Assembly (NCBI GenBank): GCA_012026885.1
Contig: VEPL01000019.1
Location: forward strand, 36,038 to 100,037
Source of the DNA: Betaproteobacteria bacterium
GTDB taxonomy: Bacteria; Pseudomonadota; Gammaproteobacteria; Burkholderiales; Rhodocyclaceae
Direction of reading: 5' to 3'
DNA: 64,000 nt
Both the position numbers and the translations under genes were made by a program. Shown in pieces: positions 56,122-64,000 of this stretch (positions are counted from its first letter, which is position 1; each line of letters begins with the position of its first letter). The notes below the pieces were generated by a model. It was not told the origin of the DNA, searched no databases, and saw only the letters and a list, made by a program, of their open reading frames with translations.

Positions 56122-57294
56122 ATGCGGGGCGATACTGGAGTGTCGGATAGCGGCCATGCGGTTGGCGGGTGCAGGTGGATATCCCGCGCGGATGGGTTGC
56201 GCTGGCTCGCGCCGCTATTGGTCGGCGCTGTTCTGATCGGCTGCCAGGTGGAGAAGGAGCCGATCCGCATCGGCTTCCTGGGGGGGCTCAGCGGTCGCTT
56301 ATCCGACCTCGGCGAGGCCGGGCGCAATGGTGTGCAATTTGCGGTCGACGAGGCCAACGAGGCTGGCGGCATCAAGGGGCAGCGGATCGAGTTGCTGGTG
56401 CGCGATGACGCCCAGGACCCGCAAAAGGCGAATGCCGCCCTCGACGAACTGATCGCTGCCCGTGTCGAACTGGTCATCGGCCCGATGACCAGTGCCATGG
56501 CTGAGGTTGTGGCCCCGGCCGCGCAGCGGGCCGGGCTCATCCTGATCAGCCCGACGGTCACGGCCCGCAAGTTCTACGACCTCGATGATGGATTTTTCCT
56601 GATGATGGCAAGCGCCTATGCAGAGGCCCGACTCAGCGCCGAGTATCATTTCGGGGAGGGCCGTGCGCGGCGCGTCGCCGTTATCCACGATACCCGCAAC
56701 CGGGCGTATACGGAGAGCTGGCTGGCCGAATTCACCAGCGCCTTCCAGCAGCTGGGCGGGGAGGTCTCTCCACATCCCATCGAGTCCGGGTCTGATGTCG
56801 ACCTCGATACCCCTGTCCGCCAGGCGCTCGCCCGGCGCCCCGATGTCGTCCTCATGATCGCCGCCGCGGTCGACACTGCGCGCCTTGCCCAGAAAGTTCG
56901 GGAGCGCGACGATAAGGTGACGCTGGCCGCCTCGCAATGGGCCACCACCGAGCGCCTCATCGAACTCGGCGGGAGGCACGTCGAGGGGCTCATATCGCAC
57001 AACTACTTCGACCGGCGCAGCACCACCGAGGAGATGCGCAAGTTGCGCAGCGCCTACGTCGAGCGCTTCCGGCGCGAACCGGGATTCGCCGGTGTCGCCG
57101 CGTACGACGCGGCGCGGGTTGCCTTTGCCGCGCTGGAACGCCGTGCCGCCGGCCAGAACCTGCGCGCCTCCCTGCTCGCCAACGGTCCGTTTCCCGGCGC
57201 CGACGGCAACATCACGTTCAACCGCTCCGGTGACAGCGATCGCGTGCCGCGCGTGACCGTAGTGCGTGAAGGACAATTCGTCACCCTGCGCTGA
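56122..57294 (+). CDS. Periplasmic-binding-type (Leu/Ile/Val-like) lipoprotein
   Basis: A 390-residue protein. A long N-terminus ends in VLIGC (lipobox), then the type I periplasmic-binding fold begins with IRIGFLGGLSGRLSDLGEAGRNGVQFAVDEANEAGGIKGQRIELLVRDD, as in branched-chain amino acid receptors. No permease genes follow. Instead the next gene, one base away, encodes a membrane kinase, so it probably feeds a signal into that protein. The N-terminal start is uncertain; ATG at 56122 and GTG at 56140 are both possible. Confidence 0.85.
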   Translation: MRGDTGVSDSGHAVGGCRWISRADGLRWLAPLLVGAVLIGCQVEKEPIRIGFLGGLSGRLSDLGEAGRNGVQFAVDEANEAGGIKGQRIELLVRDDAQDPQKANAALDELIAARVELVIGPMTSAMAEVVAPAAQRAGLILISPTVTARKFYDLDDGFFLMMASAYAEARLSAEYHFGEGRARRVAVIHDTRNRAYTESWLAEFTSAFQQLGGEVSPHPIESGSDVDLDTPVRQALARRPDVVLMIAAAVDTARLAQKVRERDDKVTLAASQWATTERLIELGGRHVEGLISHNYFDRRSTTEEMRKLRSAYVERFRREPGFAGVAAYDAARVAFAALERRAAGQNLRASLLANGPFPGADGNITFNRSGDSDRVPRVTVVREGQFVTLR

Positions 57295-57295
57295 C

Positions 57296-59299
57296 ATGAC
57301 CATCTTTACCCGTTTCCGGTCGATTTGGCAGACCGATGCCCGGCATCTGCGCACCTCGCTTGTCATCCTGATGCTGCTGGGTACCCTCTTGCCTTTCGTC
57401 TTGGTGGGCACCGGTTTCGCGCTCCTCGGCACGCCGGTGATTCTCGACGAGGAGCGCCGCCACGTTGTATCCGAGGCGGAGACCATGGCGCGCCATGTCG
57501 AACTGGTTCTGGCCGGCGTCGAGCGGCGGCTGGCGCAGCTGGTGCCGGGAGCGGAGCAGGCGGGTAGCCAGTCGGCGCAGCTGCTGGAGGCGGCCTTTGC
57601 CGAGGGCGATTTTCTGGCCATTTACTTGGTCGACCGCGACGGGCGCGTGCTGCAGGCGGTGTTGCCGCCCGAGCGTGCGAAATCGGCCACCAACCTTCGC
57701 GGTGCCGACCTGTCGCAGAATCCGTTGTTCCGTCTTGAGCGCGAGGCGCAGTCCCGGACCTGGAGCGATCGCTACATCTCCCCGGTCACCGGCCATGCCA
57801 CGGTTGGTCTGGCTGTTCCCGCCGGGCGCAACGTCCTGGTCGGCGAGATGCGCCCCGATTTCGCCGACGGCATGGTTGCGATCGCCGCCGACGAGCTGCG
57901 GCAGCCCGTATTCATCGTGGACCGTGCCGGTGAAACGGTTGCTTCACGCCTGGTGGCCGAGAGCGAGCGCCTGCGCAACTGGGCCGGCGTCTTCCCCTCG
58001 CCGGAGGCGGCGGGCGAGGGACCGAACCTCCGGGTACGCATCGGCGGCATCGACTACGAGGCCGGGCTGGCGCGGTCGGCCAAGCTCGGGTGGACCTTCG
58101 TCACCACGACACCGGCCGGTCTGGCCAATCCGCGCCTGCGGAGCGCATTGCTTGTTTGGGGGGCAGGCATTGCCGCGTCGCTATTGCTCGCCGCGATCCT
58201 CGCCCCGCTTTGGGCGGCGCGCCTGAATGCGCCGGTCCGTGCCCTCATGCGGCGCACGCGGGAACTGGCGCGGAGCCATTTTTCCGGTGCACCCGTGCGC
58301 GGGCACATCATCGAGCTCAACTCACTTTCCGGCGATATCGAGAAGATGGCCGCCGCGATCCAGCAGCGCCAGCGCGAACTCGAGCACAGCGAAGAACGCC
58401 TGCGGGCGACCCTGCAGACGGTCGAGCAGCTGAACACGGAACTGGAAGGGCGCGTCGAACGGCGCACCCTCGATCTCGCCAGGGCCAACCGCGAGTTGTC
58501 GGAGGCGCTCGCATCGCTCACCCAGGCGCAGGACGAGCTGGCGCGCAACGAACGCCTGGCGGCGCTGGGCAAGCTGTTCGGCAATGTGGCCGATGAACTG
58601 GAACGACCGGTCGGCAGCGGCGTCATGGCCGTGAGTTTGTTGCGCGACGAAATCCGCCGCTTCGGCAGCGAGCAGGCGAAGGGAAGCGGCGTTGCCACAC
58701 TGGCGCATTTCCTGCGACGGCTCGAGGAAGATGCGAGCGTCGCCGAGAGCAGCCTGACGCGGACTGCCGAGATGATCGCCAGCTTCCGCGCGGTCGCTGC
58801 CGATACGTCCGGCGGGCAGCGCAGCCGTTTCGACCTGTCCATAGCGGTGCGTGAAGCGGTCGTGCCGGTGCGGCCGGTGTTCGAGCGCAACGGCCACAGC
58901 GTGCAGGTGGATGTGGCGCCCGGGATTATGATGGACAGCTTTCCGGCGGCACTCGCCGGCGTGCTGTCCAGCCTCCTGTCGAATGCCATCATGCATGCCT
59001 TCGCCGGCCGTGCGGGCGGGCGCCTGTCGCTCACGGCAGCCCCGGCGGGCGACGGCCAGGTCTGCCTGCTCGTGTCGGACGACGGGGTCGGTATCGCGCC
59101 CGAACTGACCAGCCGCATCTTCGATCCCTTCCTGCGGCCGGACGGTGAACGCACCGGCGCCGGACTCAGCCTGCACGGTGTCTGGCATGCGGTGACCGCG
59201 GTCCTCGGCGGGACCATCTCGGTGGCCAGTGCCCGCGGGCGCGGTACCACCTTCCGCATCATGCTGCCGCTGTCGGCTCCGCAGACGGGCTCTCGCTGA
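57296..59299 (+). CDS. Membrane sensor kinase with Asp in place of the H-box His
   Basis: A 667-residue protein. Helices at about 20-46 and 283-307 flank a periplasmic double-Cache-like sensor (YLVDRDGRVLQAVL, SPVTGHATVGLAVP). A HAMP-like linker and a coiled coil (about 355-420) lead to a histidine-kinase core. Where HisKA proteins have the phospho-acceptor, this reads VADELERPVG: residue 433 is Asp (codon GAT at 58592-58594), not His. The ATPase boxes look intact (LLSNAIMHAF, DDGVGIAPELT, FDPFL, TGAGLSLHG). It starts one base after the binding-protein gene, so the pair is coupled. It may be a pseudokinase or allosteric partner of another kinase. Confidence 0.85.
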   Translation: MTIFTRFRSIWQTDARHLRTSLVILMLLGTLLPFVLVGTGFALLGTPVILDEERRHVVSEAETMARHVELVLAGVERRLAQLVPGAEQAGSQSAQLLEAAFAEGDFLAIYLVDRDGRVLQAVLPPERAKSATNLRGADLSQNPLFRLEREAQSRTWSDRYISPVTGHATVGLAVPAGRNVLVGEMRPDFADGMVAIAADELRQPVFIVDRAGETVASRLVAESERLRNWAGVFPSPEAAGEGPNLRVRIGGIDYEAGLARSAKLGWTFVTTTPAGLANPRLRSALLVWGAGIAASLLLAAILAPLWAARLNAPVRALMRRTRELARSHFSGAPVRGHIIELNSLSGDIEKMAAAIQQRQRELEHSEERLRATLQTVEQLNTELEGRVERRTLDLARANRELSEALASLTQAQDELARNERLAALGKLFGNVADELERPVGSGVMAVSLLRDEIRRFGSEQAKGSGVATLAHFLRRLEEDASVAESSLTRTAEMIASFRAVAADTSGGQRSRFDLSIAVREAVVPVRPVFERNGHSVQVDVAPGIMMDSFPAALAGVLSSLLSNAIMHAFAGRAGGRLSLTAAPAGDGQVCLLVSDDGVGIAPELTSRIFDPFLRPDGERTGAGLSLHGVWHAVTAVLGGTISVASARGRGTTFRIMLPLSAPQTGSR

Positions 59300-59315
59300 G
59301 TTATCATCGCGTCCC

Positions 59316-60431
59316 ATGCCGCACAGGAAACTCAAGGTATCCGAATCCGGCATGCTCGATGCGTATGCGGCGCTCCTCGCCGCCCACGGGTATGTCGCCG
59401 ATGTCGCCCAGCGTCGTGCCGCCGATGCCCTGCAGGCGTTGTATGCCGGCCTTCTCGTCTTCAAGGTCGAGCGCGGCAGCACGCTGAAGCGGCTGCTGGT
59501 CCCGCCCAAGCCGCCCAAGGGGCTGTATTTCTGGGGCGGTGTCGGCCGCGGCAAGAGCTTCCTGATGGATTGCTTCTACGACGCCGTTCCCTACCGGCGC
59601 AAGCGGCGCATCCATTTCCACGCTTTCATGCAACAGGTGCACCGCGACCTCGACCGTTACAAGGGCGAGGCCGACCCGCTGCAGAAAGTCGCGGAGCAGG
59701 TGGCGCGCGATATCCGCCTCCTCTGCTTCGACGAATTCCATGTCTCCGACATCGCCGACGCGATGATTCTCCAGCGGCTGCTCGAGGGGCTGTTCAGCCG
59801 CGGCGTGATCGTCGTCATGACCTCGAACTACCCGCCGGAAAATCTCTACCCGAACGGGCTTCACCGCGAATGCTTCATGCCGACCATCGACCTGCTCAAG
59901 CGCCAGCTCGACGTCATCGAGGTCGAGGCCGGCGTCGACTACCGGCTGCGTGCGCTCGAACAGGTCGAGATATACCACTATCCCGCTGATGCCGAAGCCG
60001 AGGCGAAAATGCTCGACTTTTTCCGGATGGTCGCCGGCGAGGACGGCAAAAAGGGTGGGCACATCGAAATCCTCGGGCGCCGGATCGAGACGCTGCGCCG
60101 GGGCCACGGCGTCGTCTGGTTCGACTTCCGCACCCTCTGCGGCGGCCCGCGTTCGCAGAACGATTATCTCGAGATCGCCCGCAGCTATCACACGGTGTTG
60201 CTGTCCCACATACCGAAGTTGACCGTGCATCAGGCTTCGGAAGCACGTCGCTTCACCTGGCTGGTCGATGTCTTCTACGACCACAAGGTCAAGCTGATCG
60301 CGACGGCCGATTGCGCGGCAGAACACCTCTACACCGAGGGGACGCAGGCCGGCGAGTTCGCCCGCACCGTCTCGCGCCTGACCGAAATGAATTCGCGCGA
60401 GTACCTCGCACTCCAGCACAATGCCGGTTGA
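59316..60431 (+). CDS. zapE: ZapE-type cell division ATPase (AFG1 family)
   Basis: A 371-residue P-loop ATPase. Walker A GGVGRGKSFLMD, Walker B LLCFDEFHVSDIADAM, sensor VVMTSNYPPENLYPNGLHRE, and the C-terminal FDFRTLCGGPRSQNDYLEIA and RFTWLVDVFYDHKVKLIATA blocks of the family. ZapE acts at the constricting Z-ring; eukaryotic AFG1 relatives are mitochondrial. The 3' end overlaps the HD-GYP gene by 11 bases. Confidence 0.93.
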   Translation: MPHRKLKVSESGMLDAYAALLAAHGYVADVAQRRAADALQALYAGLLVFKVERGSTLKRLLVPPKPPKGLYFWGGVGRGKSFLMDCFYDAVPYRRKRRIHFHAFMQQVHRDLDRYKGEADPLQKVAEQVARDIRLLCFDEFHVSDIADAMILQRLLEGLFSRGVIVVMTSNYPPENLYPNGLHRECFMPTIDLLKRQLDVIEVEAGVDYRLRALEQVEIYHYPADAEAEAKMLDFFRMVAGEDGKKGGHIEILGRRIETLRRGHGVVWFDFRTLCGGPRSQNDYLEIARSYHTVLLSHIPKLTVHQASEARRFTWLVDVFYDHKVKLIATADCAAEHLYTEGTQAGEFARTVSRLTEMNSREYLALQHNAG

Positions 60432-61680
60432 CCGGGTGGCGCTGCCCGACGCCCTCGTCATCGATCTGCGCCAGCTGGTGATGACCATCGCCAGCGCGGT
60501 CGACCTGGTCGGCGTCGACGATGTCCTGCACGGGCGCCGTGTCGGCCTGCTGGCGCGCGAACTGGCCATCGCGACCGGCCTCGGTGAGGCCGATCAGGTG
60601 ATGCTCTACGATGCCGGCCTGCTGCACGACTGCGGTGTCTCCTCGACGCGGGTCCATCGTCGCCTCGTCGTCGATCTCGAATGGGAGGGTGCCGGCGAGC
60701 ACTGCCTGCGCGGTGCCGCGCTGCTCGGTGATTTCCAGCCGCTCGCCCACCTAGCCCCGATCGTTCGCCATCATCACACCCGATGGCAATTTCTGCTCAA
60801 TGATCCCGAGCTGCCGCCGGAAGTCGCCCTGCATGCCAACCTGATCCACCTTGCTGATCGCATTGACGTGCTTGCCGCCCCGCATCATGCGGAAAATGGT
60901 GTGCTTGCCCATGTCGGCCGCATTCGTGACCGGCTTGCCGCCGAGAGCGGGCGCCTGTTCGCACCCCGTCTGGTCGACGCGTTCGTGGCGCTCTGCGAGG
61001 GCGAGGCCTTCTGGCTCGCGCTGCAACCGGACTCGGTGCACCTCTACCAGACCGAGATGGAGGCCTTCGACGATCCGCGTACGATCGACTGGGGGGGGTT
61101 CCGGCACTGCGCTGATATTCTGGCGCGTATCATCGATGCCAAGTCGTCCTATACGGAACGCCATTCGCGTGGGGTTGCCCGACTCGCCCGCCATGTCGCC
61201 GAACGGATGGGGCTGGATCCGGTGACCTGCGAGAAGATTGAGGTGGCCGGCCTGCTCCATGATATCGGCAAGCTGCAGGTCCCCGACGAGATCATCGAGG
61301 GAACGACGGCATTGAGCGACCATGAATTCGACATCATGAAGGGCCACAGCTACGGGACGCGCCAGGTGCTGCGCCGCCTGCCGGCGATCGACGATATCGC
61401 ACGCTGGGCTGCCTACCATCACGAAACCCCAGACGGGCGCGGCTATCCCTACCACCTGCGTGGCGATGCGCTGCCGCTGGAAGCGCGCATCATCAACGTT
61501 GCCGACATTTTCCAGGCGCTCGCGCAGGCGCGCCCCTATCGTGAACCCCTGGCGCCCGCGCGCGTCATCGCCATCCTCGAGGAACGGGCAGAGGCGGGGC
61601 GGGCAGATGCGACGGTGGTGGCCGCCGTGGCTGCCGACCTCGATGCGTGCCATCGGGCGGCGCTCTGTGCCGAGAGCTGA
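60421..61680 (+). CDS. Tandem-HD protein with C-terminal HD-GYP domain
   Basis: A 419-residue cytoplasmic protein. The first HD domain (about 35-200) has the metal residues in HGRRVGLLA, LLHDCGVSS, GEHCLRG, VRHHHTRW and ADRID, but no GYP motif. The second (about 215-400) is a full HD-GYP: HSRGVARLARHVAERMGL, LLHDIGKLQVPDEI, MKGHSYG, HHETPDGRGYP and NVADIFQAL. HD-GYP domains degrade cyclic di-GMP. No receiver is fused. Confidence 0.9.
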   Translation: MPVDRVALPDALVIDLRQLVMTIASAVDLVGVDDVLHGRRVGLLARELAIATGLGEADQVMLYDAGLLHDCGVSSTRVHRRLVVDLEWEGAGEHCLRGAALLGDFQPLAHLAPIVRHHHTRWQFLLNDPELPPEVALHANLIHLADRIDVLAAPHHAENGVLAHVGRIRDRLAAESGRLFAPRLVDAFVALCEGEAFWLALQPDSVHLYQTEMEAFDDPRTIDWGGFRHCADILARIIDAKSSYTERHSRGVARLARHVAERMGLDPVTCEKIEVAGLLHDIGKLQVPDEIIEGTTALSDHEFDIMKGHSYGTRQVLRRLPAIDDIARWAAYHHETPDGRGYPYHLRGDALPLEARIINVADIFQALAQARPYREPLAPARVIAILEERAEAGRADATVVAAVAADLDACHRAALCAES

Positions 61681-61681
61681 G

Positions 61682-61936
61682 GTGAACCCGGGGAGCCGGG
61701 TTGCGCGGCGTCATGTCGGGCAGCGCATTGCCCTGGCAGCTGCGGTATTCTGCGGACTGCTCGCGTTACCGGTATTTGCGCTCTTCGTCTGGCTGTGGCG
61801 GGAACGCGGCCTCGCCGACAACTGGACGCCGAGCGCCCTGGCCGGCGTCGCCTTCCTCGGCTGCTGTGCCGGCGTCCTCTACGTGATGAGCCGGCCGGCG
61901 AATGTCTTGGGCGACAGCGCCCCGCCTTCGGCCTAA
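61682..61936 (+). CDS. Small two-helix membrane protein
   Basis: An 84-residue protein with helices at about 16-40 and 51-71 and a polar C-terminal tail. Starts with a GTG 1 base after the HD-GYP stop, so it is probably coupled to that gene. No family recognised. Its end overlaps the convergent regulator gene by 4 bases. Confidence 0.6.
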   Translation: MNPGSRVARRHVGQRIALAAAVFCGLLALPVFALFVWLWRERGLADNWTPSALAGVAFLGCCAGVLYVMSRPANVLGDSAPPSA

Positions 61937-62919
61937 CTCCCGAACAGGCGCTTCAGGCCGGTTCCCACACGGTCGAGCAGCGAAGATCCGCTGCGGGCGG
62001 CGTGGCGGGCGGCGCTTTCCTCGAGCGAACGGTCGAATGACTGGCGCGCGATCTCGGGAACCGGTTCCACGCTATGGCGCGCGCCGAGTTCGGGAGTGGC
62101 TTTCAGTTGCTCGCGCTTGCGGCCGGCGGCGGCGAGGGCCTGGGCGAGCACGGCCGGCTTCACCGGCTTGGCGAGAAAGCGGAAGATCTGCCCCTGATTG
62201 ATCAGGTTGACCACGTCGCCGGCGTCTGCCGCCGAGGTGTAGACCACCGTGACGATCTGCGGCTCCTGGTGCTTGAGCATGCGCAGCAGCGCGGTGGTAT
62301 CGGTGTTGTCGACGCGCGTGTCGGCGAGGACGATGCCGACGGTGAATTCGGCGAAGGCGGCGATCGCGTCGGCGATGTTGCCGGCGTGGACGACCGGCAG
62401 GTCGGAACCCAGTTCCGCGCGCAACTGGTCGACGACGGCCGCTTCGTCGTCGATCACCAGGATGGTTTCCGAGAAGGCGCGCGCATCGTCCTCTACGGCG
62501 TCTTCGGGCCCCGGAACGAGGAGCGTCTCGGCGATGCCGCTGCTGCGGGCGATCGCCGCGGCCTCGCCGACGATCTGCGGCAGCTCGTTGATCTTCCAGG
62601 GCTTGTTGATGAAGCGGTAGACCTCGCTGTCGTTGACCGAGCGCAGCATGGCGGGCAGGTCGGAGTATCCGGTGAGCAGTATGCGCATCGCCCGCGGCGA
62701 TACGAGCGCCGCCTCGCGCAGCAATTCCGACCCGCTCATGCCCGGCATGCGCTGGTCGGAGATGATGACGTCGAAGTCGTGCCGGCCGATGAGGTCCAGC
62801 GCCTCGCGCGCGCCGGTCGCCGTATGGACTTCGAATTCCCGCTGCAATAACCAGGTCAGCGAACGCAGGATGTTCGGCTCGTCATCGACGCAGAGGATGC
62901 AACCTTTCTTTTCCAGCAT
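61933..62919 (-). CDS. Response regulator with two receiver domains
   Basis: A 328-residue protein. The first receiver (1-125) has CVDDEPNILRSL and the phospho-acceptor Asp55 in IISDQRMPGMSG, with FINKPWKI. The second (about 150-270) has LVIDDEAAVVDQL and an acceptor in IVLADTRVDNTD, with FLAKPVKP. The C-terminus is short and basic with no obvious output domain, so it may act by protein contact. It starts 12 bases after the stop of the kinase gene. Confidence 0.87.
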   Translation of the reverse strand: MLEKKGCILCVDDEPNILRSLTWLLQREFEVHTATGAREALDLIGRHDFDVIISDQRMPGMSGSELLREAALVSPRAMRILLTGYSDLPAMLRSVNDSEVYRFINKPWKINELPQIVGEAAAIARSSGIAETLLVPGPEDAVEDDARAFSETILVIDDEAAVVDQLRAELGSDLPVVHAGNIADAIAAFAEFTVGIVLADTRVDNTDTTALLRMLKHQEPQIVTVVYTSAADAGDVVNLINQGQIFRFLAKPVKPAVLAQALAAAGRKREQLKATPELGARHSVEPVPEIARQSFDRSLEESAARHAARSGSSLLDRVGTGLKRLFGS

Positions 62920-62931
62920 GAGTGCCTCGTT

Positions 62932-64000
62932 TCAGCCGGCGACCGGCAGGTAGATCGAGAAGGTGGTACCGGAATCCGCGCCGGTTCGCGTGTCGACCGT
63001 GATTTCGCCGCCGTGCTCGGCAACGATGGTGCGGGCGATGCCGAGCCCCAGCCCGGTCCCCTCGCCCGGCGGCTTGGTCGTGAAGTAATCGTCCCAGATG
63101 TGCGGCCGATAAGCCTCGGCGATGCCGCAGCCGGTGTCGGCGATGTCGATCCGAATGCGCCCGTCGGCGAGCGATGTTCGCACGGTGATGGTACCGGGCC
63201 CGGTGATCGCCTGGGCCGCGTTGTTGATCAGATTCAGGAAGACCTGGTTGAGTTGGGAAACGTTGCCCCTGGCTTCCGGAAGCTCGGCGAATTCCTCGAT
63301 GACCCGGATATCCGTCGGCATCGTGCTGTGCGCGATGTAGATCACGTTGCGCAGGCTGCGGGCGAGATCGAAGCTGGTCGCCTGGCTACGATCGAGGCGG
63401 GTGAACTCGCCGAGGTGGCCGACCAGGTCGCGCATCTGTTCCAGGCCGTGAAGCGTGTCTTCGAGCATGGCCTTTGGCGTTTCCGCATCGAAATCGTCGT
63501 CGACCGCGGCAGCGACCATCTTGCGCGCCGGGGCGACGGTGATGCTGACGTGTTCGCCGCGTGCGCCTCGCACCAGGCGGGTGAATGTCGCGGCGGTGCG
63601 TAAGGGAAGGCGAAAACGCTCGAGCGCCTGCAGCGCCATGTGCAGATTGGACTGGCCGAAGGCGAGTGGCGTATTGAGCTGGTGGGTCACGCTGGCCACC
63701 ATCTGGCCGAGCGATGCCATCTTTTCCCACTGCGCCAGCTGGTGTTGAGCGCGTTCGCGGTCGCGTTCCTGCTGCGCCATGATACCTGCCGCGTGGTGGA
63801 TGACCACGAACAACACGACGAAGAGGAAAAGCAGGGTGCCCATGACGAAGATCAGCGTGCGTAGCGTGGCGAGCCCGAGGCGCGTCTCCGTATCGCGCGT
63901 GCTGGCCTCGAAGAGGGCCTGGTTGTCAGCGGTGGAGCGGCGCAGGGTCGCCATCGTCTCTCGGACATGTGCCAAGAAGGGGGTCACATCGGTGTAGATC
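62932..64000 (-). CDS. Sensor histidine kinase, N-terminus outside the window
   Basis: At least 351 residues; the frame remains open to the right edge, so the 5' end is cut off. A membrane helix (about TLIFVMGTLLFLFVVLFVVI) precedes a HisKA domain with the intact His in SVTHQLNTPLAFGQS. The ATPase domain has LINNAAQAITG, DTGCGIAEA and GLGLGIARTIVAEHGG. It is in an operon with the dual-receiver regulator and is its probable partner. A sensor domain may lie further out. Confidence 0.88.
   Translation of the reverse strand, partial: IYTDVTPFLAHVRETMATLRRSTADNQALFEASTRDTETRLGLATLRTLIFVMGTLLFLFVVLFVVIHHAAGIMAQQERDRERAQHQLAQWEKMASLGQMVASVTHQLNTPLAFGQSNLHMALQALERFRLPLRTAATFTRLVRGARGEHVSITVAPARKMVAAAVDDDFDAETPKAMLEDTLHGLEQMRDLVGHLGEFTRLDRSQATSFDLARSLRNVIYIAHSTMPTDIRVIEEFAELPEARGNVSQLNQVFLNLINNAAQAITGPGTITVRTSLADGRIRIDIADTGCGIAEAYRPHIWDDYFTTKPPGEGTGLGLGIARTIVAEHGGEITVDTRTGADSGTTFSIYLPVAG

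Overview
The window is GC-rich bacterial chromosome, almost fully coding. It most likely comes from a betaproteobacterium of the Rhodocyclales type. This is inferred from the gene content and order: a FIST protein with a sensor kinase, cysI-DUF934-cysH next to cysB, a DUF2863 gene, yciB-yciI-bolA-ppiC, and a TCA cluster sdhCDAB-sdhE-gltA-odhA-odhB-lpd. No rRNA, tRNA, CRISPR array, phage or insertion sequence was recognised.

Layout. 1-1.4 kb: end of a FIST/sensor-kinase operon. 1.5-3.8 kb: a remnant of a second cysH, then an accessory lipoprotein gene. 3.8-7.8 kb: assimilatory sulfate reduction (cysI-DUF934-cysH) divergent from cysB. 8.1-12.2 kb: a periplasmic arylsulfatase divergent from an AraC-type regulator, with a tandem repeat between them. 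12.6-15.2 kb: a tiny Cys-rich protein, a DUF1254/DUF1214 lipoprotein and a short-chain dehydrogenase. 15.3-25.3 kb: a run of eleven same-strand genes, mostly overlapping or closely spaced. It starts with a DUF2863 gene, continues through bioA, ovoA (ovothiol biosynthesis), bioF, bioH, bioC and bioD, then yciB, yciI, bolA and ppiC, and ends at a terminator. 25.4-31.5 kb: yaaA, a TlpA-like thioredoxin, a small OB-fold-type exported protein, a PIN protein, and an overlapping chain dus - TrmB-like methyltransferase - YkgJ-like protein - hybrid histidine kinase.

31.6-34.2 kb: acnB. 34.4-39.1 kb: an accessory block of lower GC in places, with a TPR-methyltransferase, an FMN split-barrel protein paired with a radical SAM protein, and a polytopic TPR membrane protein. 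39.1-43.3 kb: a small exported protein, a nitronate-monooxygenase-like flavoprotein, a CBS protein, a TruC-type pseudouridine synthase and a CitE-like lyase. 43.4-56.0 kb: central carbon metabolism, with mdh, a divergent HutC-type GntR regulator, the succinate dehydrogenase operon with its flavinylation factor, citrate synthase and the complete 2-oxoglutarate dehydrogenase complex. 56.1-64 kb: signalling, with a substrate-binding lipoprotein coupled to an unusual sensor kinase, zapE, a tandem-HD HD-GYP protein, and a kinase/dual-receiver pair running off the right edge.

The most notable items are ovoA inside a biotin operon, a perfect 18-bp palindrome between mdh and the GntR gene with related half-sites before acnB (a possible TCA regulon), a sensor kinase whose phospho-acceptor His is Asp, the radical SAM/FMN cassette, the duplicated cysH tail next to an accessory gene, and a 21-bp-phased tandem operator in the sulfatase/AraC gap.
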